Counted from the first letter of the stretch, positions 13,185 to 24,643 are shown. The stretch: DNA of 64,000 nt from Trileptium ribeirensis (GCA_030248225.1 JASANE010016281.1:84422-148421), one strand, 5' to 3'. The notes: a model not told the origin generated them from the sequence alone. Numbers and translations are program-made.

Positions 13185-14240
13185 TCTCATAAGTAAAGCC
13201 CCAGAATTAAAGTGACCCAGCACGCTAAATAATAAGCATATCTAAAAATGCTTGGTTATGCGTGTACTGTCATATATAACTTAGGTTTTTGATGAATAAA
13301 GCCCTAAGTGCGAACTTGGGCGCCTCCAAAATCAATGTATTCTTCCAGTCAAAAACGCACACTTCAGCAGACTTTTCAAACGATGTCAGACCTCATCAGG
13401 GAAAGCTGCTCCGATATAGCCTCTTTCAGGCACAACAGTGATTGTGGTTTGCATATGGATACCTTCTCCTTCAATACTCCTCACAGAAAAAAGGCAGGAG
13501 GGTTTAGATCAAGAGAACGAGCAGGCCATTCGACAATGGTTCGGCGTCCCAACTAGCGGTCAGTGTAGTCGTTAAGTTTCGTCTAACCAAAGGCGCACAG
13601 CCATCGCAAAATGAGGAGGCGCGCCATCCTGCATAAAATGAACCCTGTCAATATTTGGTAACTGTTGAATGTTAAGGTAAAATTCATTTCTCAGTATCAT
13701 TAAGATAGTTGTCTGTAATCACTGTACCATCGAAAAGAACGGACCAAACAATCCACCAGACCACATGTCGACCCATACTGTTAGACCAGTGACATTCATA
13801 TGTTATTCTATATTGACATAATGGTTTCTGCATGCCAATAAACACAATTATGCCGGTTAATGTGGCCGCCCAGTTTAAAATTGCTTTCGTTGTACCATAT
13901 GAATTCTTCAGCTAAATCCGGTGCATTGCCAAGGCGCTATAGCCATTTTTAACAAAATTCAACACTGCGATCATAATCATCCTCACTCAGACCATGACTT
14001 AACGTCGATCTAAAAGTTTGTAGACCTAGACTTTTAATAATTCAGAAAACAGTCGATGTATTTGCTGATGTTATCTATTTGCTGATGCCGATGTGAACAG
14101 CACAAGGGCGAATGGACTTTGTCGGACTATTGTCTAAATGATACTAAATATGAGCTATCGCAGCTTCACCAGATGTTGACGATTGTCTCTCTGTTCGGAC
14201 AAGTCAGCTACGGAATCTGTTAGATCTAACATTTTATGAT
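13185..14240 (-). pseudogene. Dead IS630/mariner-type DDE transposase
   Basis: Reading the minus strand around 13,510-13,640 gives FMQDGAPPHFAMAVRLWLDE, then, after a frameshift and in-frame stops, pieces resembling ...RSLDLNPP-AFFLWG. This is the well-known catalytic region (QDGAPPHxA...DLxPxDFFLWG) of IS630/Tc1/mariner-superfamily transposases. Several stops and frame changes break it. The sequence CAGGTGGTCTCATAAGTAAAG near 13,180 may be one terminal inverted repeat. It lies in an intron of the transporter. Confidence 0.7.
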
Positions 14241-15244
14241 TTGAAGCAATAGTTTTATGATATCTGGGCCGTGAAGACGAATGTCGGGACCATGGTCTCA
14301 CAACTTCACGGAAATTTTGGTTAATTGAATACAGTCTCACTGCAGTTTGTTGATCAGCCAGTGATGTTAATCGAGTATCAGAAATTTGGTTATGCGTAGA
14401 TGTTTATAACATGTTAGGTTATAGTTCCCGAAATTATGTGGGTTGTAAGTATATTATGTCAGTCTCAGAAACAGTTTGATGTTAGGTCCTTATGGGATAT
14501 CCTATATATAATAAGTTATGCGTTATGTCCCTCAGCGTATATAGTGGTGTATATATATACCCTGAAGATCATGAAATCATATAACTAAAGTCATAAGATA
14601 TTAGCCAATAAAGTTGGATAACTTGGTTCTAAAACGAAGTATTAAATATTAAACCTTCAATGTTGGAAATATCCAACTTTGATAGTGCGAAATGGCGTGC
14701 TTCCGCTGTAAACCAAACATATTAGATTAAAATATCAAATATTTATATCACTAAACTCAAAACTGTAGACAGAAATTTTTATCCAAAATTATACCGTCAA
14801 TTTTGTGTATAGTTGCGGCAGTTTATGCAACTTACTTGTCAATAAACGATATCAAGTGAGATTCTTTATGATTTTGAGAAAAGCAATAATACTACCACGC
14901 GCATACCAGGGTGTTGTGGTTGAATCATTTTAGTCAATTGCTGTTTATATTTCGCTTATTGGTTGTTAGAAAATAAGCCATTCAAAACCATTTTGCGCAA
15001 TCTATCGTTTCAACCCTTGTTCGATGCACGAAAACAACTAATTCTAAAAGAGTTATTGGCTTGAGGGTGTATGACACGCTCAAACTGCCCACTGCTGCCA
15101 GCACGTTCAGATGACTCCAGATTAGCTTGCATTATATATCACTTTTTATGGTGAACGTAATTATTGTAAAAGATACGACATGGTATTTTCAGCCTAAATT
15201 TGCTTGCCCAGTCAAATTTTCGTGGAGTTTTAAATATATTTTAG

Positions 15245-15404
15245 TTATTGGAATTGTCCTCAGCGCAATCAGCATTTTCACTGTTTACGCCGTTCAAACA
15301 GAGGCCGAGGTTGTTCTGTTGTCGAGTGTGTTCAGCGGTGTTTCGGTGTTGTGCTTCAATTGCTTAGACGCGTTTAGCACTGAATTGTTTCCAACCGATC
15401 TAAG
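15245..15404 (+). CDS. SV2-like MFS transporter, exon (TM9-10)
   Basis: The exon runs from the acceptor TATATTTTAG to the donor GTGAAT. It encodes a helix (IGIVLSAISIF...), then SSVFSGVSVLCFNCLDAF and STELFPTDLR. The Asn-x-x-Asp...E-(L/V)-(F/Y)-P-(T/S)-(D/E)-(L/K)-R pattern is the conserved motif between helices 10 and 11 in SV2 and organic-cation transporters. It enters in phase 1 and leaves in phase 2, and the last Arg codon is completed by the terminal exon. Confidence 0.9.
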
Positions 15405-15549
15405 GTGAATATCATTGTATCATTTGACATGTCCCGGAGTTGAGTTAAAACTGTTGTCGCTCTCTCCTGTGCTATGTTGAAGTCTCTACAGGTCTGTGTT
15501 ACTCAGTTTCTTGAAATTTTGGCAGTGGAATAACAGCTAAACGAAATTC

Positions 15550-16030
15550 CTATTAATATGTATATATAGGCTTTGTAACGAGATGCATACCCTGTGATTC
15601 AACCAGAGTCAGCATAAGAGCATAATTCGTATGTCCATGTTTCGACGCGCAGTGATTTTTTATGTGATTAGAACGTTCAGTTGCTGCACGGACCCTTGCA
15701 TTATTTTTAAGCACTAGGATTGCCATTTGTAACATTTGCAAGCCCAAACGTCAAACCCGATTTCTTGAAAAATACCATACTGAATAGGTGTTCATTGATA
15801 TCATGTCTTCGCCCGGCTTCGTACGTTTTCTTTCCTCTAAATTACCACGCCCAAGAAACTTTATCGCTTTGTTCATCATAAGTCGCCCATCGTTGTCGCT
15901 GGTCATCAGCGAGTGTTTTAATTGCAGTTCTGATAACATTTGCTATCACTATGACGTAGAATAAAATGTCATAGTGCCGCCGCAGCCCCTTGCTTTTCAG
16001 GCATTTCACCACTGCGCGTTCTGGTAAATT
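15550..16030. other. Intron segment with unrecognised open reading stretches
   Basis: The minus strand holds three short overlapping open stretches in different frames. They could be a decayed mobile-element fragment, but I recognise no motif in them. Immediately to the right (16,380-16,500) the intron turns locally GC-rich without a recognisable gene. Confidence 0.25.
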
Positions 16031-16925
16031 CACGTATCAAAATAATTTCCTGATACTCGCTTAAAAACGCACATCACCTGTTACGCGTTTTTATCTTAGT
16101 ATAAGGACGCCACAAATGTAAAGACGCGCATCTCCGGACGTTAAAGGATGCAAAAGTTAGGAGATACGCTAATTTGCCAAAGCTGTTCTTGTGCATATGC
16201 GTTAATGGCCAAATTGCCCCCGTTGACGAATTTGGTTTTTACTGCTGTGAAAAATCTGGCAAATTAAGTTAATGGGGCGATAACTTTGGGTTCGTTTTAA
16301 AAATTTTAAAATTTTTAAAAAAGGTTTGTCGCGTTTATCTCGCTTTTATTTTTATATCTTTGTATCGCCTGTATCATTATATACATCGACAGCGGACCGA
16401 CACCCGCCTGCAAACTGGGCGGGAATTTTGGAAGACCTGGCCGACCCCAATTGCTAATAGGCTGGCCGGTCCGAAAAATTGCGGCCGATTCTCACCTTTA
16501 TTATACAGCAACCCTCCTAAACAAAAAGGCATACTGATAATGACTGCAAGTACGACGAGAGTGAGGAAATTTAATGAATAATGCATGTAGTACTGTATAT
16601 AAATACAAATGCATATATATGCTTATATTAGGCAGCAATTAATCATTTTCATTGATTTTGTATGTATATAGCTTTGATGTTGAAGGGTCTTTTCAGATTT
16701 TGATGGTACTGTGATGGAAAAGAAGTGAACGAAAATCATTTTCGGTCTTGCACAGTACGATAGCCTGCTAAACAGTTGTGATAAACACAAAGGCCCGTAA
16801 ATTTAATTTAGAAACAGTAGTATAGGTAGAGATAATGTAATAACATTGTAATGCGGTATAAACTTAAACTTGGCACTACAAAATCAAAGTCGTGAAGTTT
16901 AGATGTGTTCCAATTATATTTCTAG

Positions 16926-17109
16926 GTCGACGGCAATCGGAGTCACGCTGGTATGCGCCCGGATGGGAGCTATTTGTGGCAATCTTTCGTTTGGCTACTT
17001 AATAGACGAACATTGTGAGATTCCTCTGGCAATTGTCGCAGCTCTGCTCGTTGTTGGTGGAATAGCATCGTTTGCGCTCCGAGAGCCTACCAAACAGCAT
17101 ATTCAATAG
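16926..17109 (+). CDS. SV2-like MFS transporter, terminal exon (TM11-12) and stop
   Basis: The acceptor is TTTCTAG. The exon completes the LR codon, then reads STAIGVTLVCARMGAICGN, a helix, a short loop and a final helix ending LREPTKQHIQ-stop. It corresponds to helices 11-12. The usual ...LPET(R/K) ending of the family appears here as LREPTK. Joining the seven exons gives about 340 residues with no phase conflict and no internal stop. An AATAAA at 17,344-17,349 is a plausible polyadenylation signal. Confidence 0.9.
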
Positions 17110-17343
17110 CAACGGAAACCTGTGGTGGAAAAGGAGCGTTGTAATTCAAATACATTCCAACAGCAATCCATTAAAATTGTCAACCTGTGGATTCCATCAC
17201 CGCCTATAATTTTGAAAGATCAGTGATTAGCTTCGAGTTTTTTATGTCAAACATGATTACACTTCTTGTATCTAGAACAAGTTATTTTCACGTCATTTGT
17301 TTACGAAGAGCCGAAAGCTTGAGAAAAGTTTTATCTTCAAGTG

Positions 17344-17349
17344 AATAAA
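17344..17349 (+). promoter_or_regulatory. Probable polyadenylation signal of the SV2-like gene
   Basis: AATAAA lies 235 bases after the transporter stop codon, in non-coding AT-rich sequence. It is the first canonical signal downstream. Confidence 0.5.
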
Positions 17350-20300
17350 TTTCAAAACAACTCTATGCAAACTCATTCGAATCAGGGCGACATATTAGTA
17401 GGATTGCATGCACTGTCACCGCCAGCACATTTATCATGTTCGTAAAATATACAATTTTACGTATGCAATGGAATTTACCATGGAAGAACCCAAATTTTTG
17501 TTAAATACGCACAATTTACTACTAAATTATATACCAAAACGGACGAAATCACTGTCATGCCGAGTTAGGCCTAATATTCTTTATTTTGTTCCAATTATAT
17601 ATACACAAATGCTGTCTGCAGCTTCTGTATCACGTAATTATCTTATATATTGTCACGTATATATGTAAATTAAATTGTTAGCATTAGTGCGGGGGTACAT
17701 ATGCCAGGTGGAATTCAAGTGTCATTTTCACTTTACTTTAATGCCAAACCAAACTGTCATGGACCATTATAAACATCTTCATCGCAAAATGTAAAAATGT
17801 TTTGCAGGAACTGTATGAACCAAGGATAATGTGATTACAGCTAACCAACAGTTCAGCTCGTTGCCCTGTGTGCTACATAAAATACAGCTTCATCGAGTTT
17901 TACCTAACATTAAATAATTTACTTTTCACAAGACAAATATATAACATCGCATATGTTAGCTAGACCAGAAATAGCTACAAGACATACCCCTGCCGTTGGT
18001 TAGTGTTTAGGCCTCTTTTGTAGCAAAGTACTGGTGCTGTGCACGTTTGCTTGGGACAACTAAGAGCATCATGAGTTTTGCGTGCCCCAACGTGCTCGTT
18101 ATGGCACAAACTTTATTTTTGGTCCTGTATAATTGATAAACGGATAATATTGAATGCTCCAATAGTAGAGGCTTTTCCGGTGGTTAGTAAACTTTACCAT
18201 ATAAACTTGTGAAACATGCCCGCATGACCAGCTTTGGCAGCGAAACGTATATTAGTTTGACAGTTTGTAACGTGACAAAATATAAAATCAGTCGGGAGCA
18301 GTAAGCTATATCTATTTGTTTCATACGCACTCCAACAACTAACAGCTGCGTCGATAACTGCAAAACAGCGGTATGGTTCTAGCTATATATAATTACAGCA
18401 TCATGCGTTATGTACATACATGCAAGGTGAAAGCTTAATTCAAATATCTTTTACACCATCATCCTGACGGATGGTGGTGAATAAATTACACCGAAAATAT
18501 ATATTGAATTCATATTTAAAATATATGAAGAAAGAGTTAACCACTGTTGCCTTTGTGAAGTTCTGTTGGAAACGCCACTTTCTGAAAGGCAATATATTTT
18601 CCTGATCAGCTCACACGTTATCGGCAAGATAAAATTCTATTAGTGTGATCATAAACCAGGGAATAACCGTAATTTCGGTTCCGTCGAAAATCGTGTTCCG
18701 GCTGCGGTTCCGGTAAGACAAAACCATTCTAAAACCGAAATTCGGGTTTAAAAGTTTTGTATAAAACTTTCCACAGTTTGCTTCATCTGTGGTGCAAACA
18801 TACGTTTATACACAGTGATCAATTTCCAGTACAATCAAACAAAAGAAAATATTAGCTCACCCAATTGTGCTATGAAACGTAAGTGTGACATCGTATGACT
18901 TAAGCATTCGCATAAATTCACTAGGAATTTTTTTATCCTGACCCTGCAGCAGCGTGTTAAACAAGGCTAGGGGGTGCTTGTAGCACCTGTTTCACCCATT
19001 TAGAGAGTTGCGGTGTATTATATAAATGAACCGGCCCAACGTTATATGCATAAGAGGGTATGGATTGTTTAGAAGTACTTAGTTGTTTGCTTAGCTAAAT
19101 TGCGCCAAGTGCTAGCCAGTGCTCTTGAAAATTTTGTAAATCAGCCTATATTAGAGTAAAATAACATCCAATATAGCCAGAAACTGCGTTCGTAGTAATG
19201 GACTCTAGTTGTTGAAACTGTGAGAGCAGTGTCACAGTTTCTCTTATAGCATTCTAATCAGAAAATCATCGTTATAATCAGACTGATAGGTACTGGTTGC
19301 CTAACGCTAACCCGAAGTATTTATCTGACCACTGATCAGAAAATTATAGTATACTTTTATTTTCTTTTTGAACAATATAAACCAATAATTTCAAGTTTCC
19401 TCTGAATAACATGTAACAAAACCCGCGGTACCGTCGGTTGGGGGAAGGGTCCTCTGAAGAGCACCACCCTACCCCCGAACCCTTGCTACGGCATATATGG
19501 TATGACACTTATATGTTGGGTGGTGTCGAAAATCTTTTGCCACGTTTCAGCGCATAAAATATTACGCGTTCGGCGTTCGTATATCCGAGATGCGCATCTG
19601 TGCGTATATATCAATACATTTCATATCACTTGCAACTTTTAGTTATGTTTTTCAATAAAGTTAACTTCATTGAAAACAAATGGTCGGTATAATTAGTTTA
19701 TTACTATACGACGGCTTCCTCGTTCAAATAATTAAGGAGATATCCTGTCAAGGTTACAGTTGCCTCTTACAGCCGCCATATATTTATTTCAAGACATTTG
19801 GACAATTGTTCTATCCTTTGAACCAGAGCTGCTGGGTTATAACAAAGCCTGCCTGGATTTTCTCGAATACTGTTCGACAATTTCCGCAAGTGATAGGTTT
19901 ACGTATTTAAGGTATACCAACATATATAAAGAAAATACATTTCAGTTGCCATTTAGAATGTGCTCTTCGCGCATTGCCCGCACTTCTGCTAGATCTCTCA
20001 ACTCAAACCGTAAAACTACATTTAAATGGCCCAACTTTATGGTTAGTGCTAATAGCTACGACCATGATTTCAAATATATATGTCAAGGATTATCCTAAGC
20101 TTTTGCGGTTGTTTAGATATCTAGGCAACTTATAATTCATTGGCATAAAAAATTGTCGTAAAGAAGATAAATACCTAGGTTTCTTGTTATAAATCTGAGA
20201 GTGCACGTAACAACATTAGCGATGTTACATACAAGCGCTTGTGCGTAACAACCTCAATAAAGTTGTTACACAGAACCCGTTTTGCGTAACAACTCACGAA

Positions 20301-21244
20301 GGTTGTACTATCGAATGTACTGTTTCCATACACACGTGTGTATATGCTGACGATGTCGAGTAAGCGCACACATTTCTCTGTAACGACGCAATATGTATAC
20401 TGGGATTGGAGATAGAGCTATATTGTATAGTCTACGCTCCATGCATTACAAGCGCACTCAGGCTGACGCATGGAAAGCATTTTTTGCTTTGCTGCACCAA
20501 AAACCGACATCTTGATAGATAAAAACATGATTAGCTTCCTCAGGACCTTCAAAGTTTCAGAGTGTTAATAATGGCACCGCAAATGTTAATTATGTTTAAT
20601 GTAAAATATATTTTATTACATTTTTAATGGACAGTACCTTCTTTTATTTCTTGATCTATTATTTTACCATATATAAGTTCCGAAGACTAGGTTCTAATTT
20701 AAATGAAGTTTCCGATTGCTGGTTCCAATTCCGGTTATTCTGTGCCGTAAATATTAGCGTTTGCAACTCCAAAATGCTAAATAATAGTTAGTTTAATTCC
20801 AAAACCCAAGAAAATGTTACTAATATTTCTTTAAAACGGTTACTTATCTGCTCATTTTAAACGTGGGTTTGCCGAGGTTTCTTGAGAATTTTATAAGTTT
20901 ATAAATATCCTTCGCGTTAACGAATTTAGTATATATATATATGGTTGACGTATACAATGTTTGTGGTTATTCTGTTGTTTAAGAAGAAAAATCGTGAATT
21001 TTTGGAGTGTTCCGTACCTACATTCATTGGAACCACAATTTGCAGCATGTTGAGAATTTACCACAGCAGAGTGTTGCTCGTCAGTTTCCTTATACGACAA
21101 TGATATGAACATACCTGAAGGGCTTTGGGCGGCCTTCATATGAACGCATCAATGTTGCATGAGCACTAACATTAATCGTTGAGGTGGTTTACTCGTGTGT
21201 CAATGTTTTAATACCTTGGGCCATTGTGAGTATGTAAATATATT
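17350..21244. other. Intergenic region between transporter gene and Polinton
   Basis: No gene is supported. Near 18,665-18,740 there are GGTTCCG-type degenerate words. At 20,205-20,310 there are three consecutive short hairpins. The remainder is AT-rich unique sequence with no recognised motif. Confidence 0.5.
20206..20309. repeat. Three consecutive short inverted repeats
   Basis: Three hairpins follow one another at about 40-bp intervals: GTAACA...TGTTAC (20,207-20,227), GTAACAAC...GTTGTTAC (20,245-20,269) and GTAACAAC...GGTTGTAC (20,286-20,308). The loops are 6-10 nt and differ. The function is unknown. Confidence 0.55.
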
Positions 21245-21329
21245 AGTAGATAAAAAAGGCTGGTTTTACCCCCCCCCCCACACAGTGGTGGGGGAAGTGG
21301 GGTGATGACTCATGGCCCCCACACAAGTG
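21245..21329 (+). repeat. Polinton left terminal inverted repeat
   Basis: It starts AGTAGATAAAAAAGG, followed by TTTTACC, a C-run, CACACAGTGGTGGGGG, AAGTGGGGTGA and GGCCCCCACACAAGTG. The same order of blocks appears inverted at 49,907-49,988. The two differ at a short indel near the tip and at GATGACTCA versus GACAGA in the middle. Sub-terminal CCCCACA repeats continue to about 21,390. Confidence 0.9.
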
Positions 21330-21633
21330 ATATATATACATAAATAATAACCCCACATAAATAACCCCACACAGATGTGGGGTACTATGTATGTGTTTAT
21401 GCATAATATATATCGATGTATGTAATACATATAATGTTGTAAGGGAGATCAAGTTGCTTAGAATAAAAAACAAACCGTGTCATATACAGCTTAGTTACAA
21501 ATTAATCAAGGCATATATTTGTTTCCATAACAACCAGTTCATAAATATAACATTTATCTGGTTACATAGGCGTGGTGTACTTTTAATCTATTATTTCTGA
21601 CAGCAGTAATAGATAAACACATATATTTAATTA

Positions 21634-22071
21634 TTGTTTCCGGAAATTATGACATCATGCTTTAATCAAACGCAATGTAATTATATTAGTTTTCATGATT
21701 ATGATGTCATTTCAAATGCGGTTATAACACAAGACTGGATACCCGAGGGAACGGAACACCTACGTCTGGTAAAAAGAGGGAACCATGTTAGTTATTTGTT
21801 TAAATATATTTGGAATGATACTCGGGTTGTGCTTGTTGAACTCTATACTATGATTAATACCCATATGCAACATAGATTTGGCTTGTTTTTGTTTGGATTG
21901 AAATCGATATCATTTGAATTATCAATACGTTTCAAATTACATTGTGGAGTACGCAAATTTCACGACATCCGTCAGAATAAACAAAAATATGTATCTGTAA
22001 CGTGTTGCGGGTTCTATTGTGGACTGAACTTGCTTTCTTCAAGCATGTTTTGCTGTTGTCGATGGCTGTGA
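21634..22071 (+). pseudogene. Polinton left-end ORF truncated by the retroelement
   Basis: An open frame of 145 codons reads into the retroelement LTR. Its TGA stop (22,069-22,071) is formed by the first bases of the LTR (TGTGAG...). The true C-terminus is therefore missing and no continuation could be found on the far side of the insertion. The start may be a later Met (MTSCFNQTQ...). I do not recognise the family. The product is polar with several Cys and aromatic residues and no obvious membrane segment or nucleotide-binding motif. Confidence 0.5.
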
Positions 22072-22561
22072 GTGATCGCTCTCTTCGAGCGATTTTGAAT
22101 GCGCAGCTATACAATTGATGTAGCCCTCTTCAGGCTAATAAATCGATAGCCTTCTTCAGGCGACTAAATCAATAGCCTTCTTCAGGCGAATAAATCAATA
22201 TAAATGTAACTATCGTCGTCTGACAAGACGGTATGGGTGATGAAAGCACAAAAATGATTTAGCACAACTGAATCTATTTACTGTCACGAGCACCGATTAT
22301 ATATACCCAATAACCCACGCAAGTTATATAATAAATATCAAAATGTCATCTGGATTTTCCAAAGTTCACAAACTGCAAATTATATTTTCACAATGCTCAC
22401 AAACTTCACAATTTATAAATCATACAATAAATCTCAATTGCAATACAAACCACCAGCTATAATGTTCTGCAGCCCAGGAATCTAAAATTTATCGAAATGT
22501 CAGATTTTAAAATTTATCGAAATGTCAAATCCGATACATAGCCTACTCACGCATTGTTACA
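22067..22561 (-). repeat. 3' LTR of the retrovirus-like element
   Basis: On the element's strand it begins TGTAACAATGCGTGAG directly after a polypurine tract and ends ...GATCACTCACA. That gives TG...CA termini and a length near 495 bp. Near its 3' end are three tandem copies of a 27-bp unit (22,121-22,199), each with a small hairpin. The left boundary is inferred from the TG/CA rule and from the interrupted ORF. No second copy was found in the window, so the boundary is not confirmed by LTR-LTR comparison. Confidence 0.65.
22075..22187 (-). repeat. LTR hairpin cluster with conserved 7-nt loops
   Basis: Four hairpins lie at 22,075-22,093, 22,121-22,137, 22,149-22,161 and 22,175-22,187. Written on the + strand, the loops are CTCTTCG, CTCTTCA, TTCTTCA and TTCTTCA. 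The stems differ: ATCGCT/AGCGAT, TAGCC/GGCTA, GCC/GGC and GCC/GGC. The last three sit on the 27-bp tandem unit. In element sense the common loop is TGAAGA(A/G). Confidence 0.65.
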
Positions 22562-22576
22562 CTACTCCCCCTTCAA
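22562..22576 (-). promoter_or_regulatory. Polypurine tract
   Basis: On the element's strand, TGAAGGGGGAGTAGTG runs straight into the LTR start TGTAAC. It is a purine run next to the 3' LTR and the expected primer for plus-strand DNA synthesis. Confidence 0.7.
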
Positions 22577-22623
22577 GCTACTTTGTCCTCAAAGTAAAGA
22601 CCCATTTACATACCCATGCCTGT

Positions 22624-23472
22624 TTATAATCCTTGTTCTGCTAATCGTCGTAATATTCTTCGCCGTTTAGCACCTTGTCCGCGTTTCGTGTTTCGACGCA
22701 TTTCATCGGAATCGGCAGGAAGGTGACGGCGCTCACCTTCAATATTTTGCGGTTGCTGACCGTTATCGTTCGATTCATGGTGATCGATTTCGTTATTCAC
22801 TGGATGGACAATGGGTTCCTGGATAACTGCTGGATTGGCTGTGCAGTTGTGATGAATTGTATCTTCATCTGGTTTGAACTTTGGGAGAGATAACTCCATT
22901 TGTCTTTTGCCCAAGCGTGGATCAGCGGGGGGTTGTGGTCCTTCGCGTCGTGGCGAAAGCGGTACTATGCGCGGTATTTTGTACAGCACTTTCTTAATTG
23001 TATCGTTATCTTCACGTTTACGCTTTGAAGTCCGAATTGCAGTTGAAGTAGGAATAAACGACAACAACAACTCCCGCTCCCGATTACCGTGGGCGTCCGG
23101 AGATCGACAGTACGATTTGAATCGTGTGATGTCTGGCATGCGCCAATTTGCTGCGGGATCGTATTCGTTTGCTGATGCAGTAATTGCTCTATCGACCGGT
23201 TGGAAATAATTACTCGACCAGGTCTCGTTGCAACTCGGTTCCCACTTTATTAATTTCTTGCCTTTCTCGCGTCTATGTAACTTTCGGCGAGAAGATTCGC
23301 GTGACGGTAATTTAACTGTGATGGAGCATCGCGCCATATACGAAACTATGAATGTTGTAGCTGCTGCTCCAACCCGGCCTGGACAGTCCATGTCATAATG
23401 ACCATTATACAGTTGCGCAGTTCCTTCACATATTCGGGTTACCGCGAAATGAGGGGATATATTATGTGACAT
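22624..23472 (-). CDS. Retroelement accessory protein B (Arg-rich C-terminus)
   Basis: The 282-residue ORF lies next to the 3' LTR, where retroviruses often place regulatory genes. I recognise no known family. A central block has YDPAANW (104-110), then a helix-like RF-K stretch and RSPDA (123-127) followed by a charged/leucine segment. This block matches accessory protein A upstream (YDPVYNW, RSPDA), so the two are paralogues. A basic cluster is at 60-73, a KRKRE motif near 150, and the last 24 residues are Arg/Lys-rich (KRGQGAKRRRILRRL), resembling nuclear or RNA-binding signals. No membrane segment is evident. A role in RNA handling or transcription is inferred only. Confidence 0.65.
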   Translation of the reverse strand: MSHNISPHFAVTRICEGTAQLYNGHYDMDCPGRVGAAATTFIVSYMARCSITVKLPSRESSRRKLHRREKGKKLIKWEPSCNETWSSNYFQPVDRAITASANEYDPAANWRMPDITRFKSYCRSPDAHGNRERELLLSFIPTSTAIRTSKRKREDNDTIKKVLYKIPRIVPLSPRREGPQPPADPRLGKRQMELSLPKFKPDEDTIHHNCTANPAVIQEPIVHPVNNEIDHHESNDNGQQPQNIEGERRHLPADSDEMRRNTKRGQGAKRRRILRRLAEQGL

Positions 23473-24643
23473 CGCACAACGCGCTTTCAGAGTTAACCGT
23501 TTAATCGAATAATACAGATGATATATTAGGCCGTGTTAAACGATTATTCTCACGCTCAGTATTACAGGTCAAGCCAATTACTACTGTTGCTGTCACTTTA
23601 ATTTATTGAAGTTACGACCGTGGTTAAATATTAGAACAATAAGATAAGCTGAAATGTAGCAGTAACTATAATTATTTGACATGTGCACGATTTTTTATAC
23701 TACCGTCGCTGAATCTTTCCAGTTATCTATTTTAAACTGTGTTTATAAAATTATAGCTACAACAGTCTTAACTATGCCATCGCCGTAATCGTAGGTACAA
23801 AGTTAGTTTAAAAGCGGGTAGGCACCACATGCTCAGGATACGTTTGGCTGCCTTCTACAGGCAATACAATTGCTTTCTGCAAGCAACAAAAGTTTATTGC
23901 TTATAGTTGATACGAATGCATTCTTCATGCAAAAGCAAAGCCGAGTGCCGCTCGCAGCTTATGAAAAACCAAGAAATAAGAATTGAATTGTCAGCGCTGA
24001 GGCATTGCAGATATTATAGAAAACGATGCAGAAACTAACAACATGATATATACTATCGAACATCGTAAGCAACGTGCGATTATGATTTTAGAAAAGCTTT
24101 AGTCTGTGTGAAAAATTCGTAATATTTTTTGTTGCTTTGCACACCAGACATTATGTTGCCGTATTGTAAAATTCGAGTCATGCAAGCTTAGAGTTTGGAC
24201 CATCAATATGACGTGCTACATGAAACATAGTTTCAGAAAGAACAGAGAAGCGTTAGAACTATATGCATTCGTACATAAGCGTATTAGTTTGTTTAAATGT
24301 ATCGATAAGTTGGGCATCTAGAACGCAGATGATATCTTTTTAATCCTGGTCTGCGAGCTATATCACATTCATGTAATTTCAATCTGTTAGGGACATTTCC
24401 CTGCTCGCTTGAACGTAGCAAAGTCTCTTCGCCATCATCACTTTCCCCGATGGATTAGCGTGTCTCACGCGCCATCGACACAAAAAACATAATCAAAGCA
24501 ATTGACGAATTAATATAGTTGTGCACATGACTCGAACATAAATGACCATGTTACCAAACCGTTACATGCATTATGTTTTAATTAGCCATTGATATTTGTA
24601 CTGGCTATTGTTTTGATGAAATATTGTATGCACTGCTGATTGG
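23473..24643 (-). other. Non-coding spacer between accessory genes, with hairpins
   Basis: This stretch of 1.17 kb separates accessory ORFs B and A. No ORF is supported. It contains three hairpins with a constant loop at 23,849-23,931. Because the flanking genes are intact, the spacer may hold RNA signals such as splice acceptors, export elements or packaging elements. Confidence 0.5.
23849..23931 (-). repeat. Spacer hairpins with loop TTCTNCA and covarying stems
   Basis: There are three hairpins on the + strand: TGCC-TTCTACA-GGCA (23,849-23,863), TTGCT-TTCTGCA-AGCAA (23,870-23,886) and TGCA-TTCTTCA-TGCA (23,917-23,931). The loop is 7 nt each time and nearly constant, while the stems change on both sides in a compensated way. 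In element sense the loop is TGNAGAA. The same loop occurs in the LTR hairpins. Confidence 0.65.

Noticed and set aside
13380..13410. CTGATGAG on the minus strand as a second hammerhead core
   Set aside because: There is no properly spaced GAAA with a pairing stem II and no stem III/NUH; it lies in the decayed transposase.
21243..21473. Minus-strand ORF spanning the left terminal repeat
   Set aside because: It runs through non-coding repeat DNA; the product is a translation of CCCCACA repeats.
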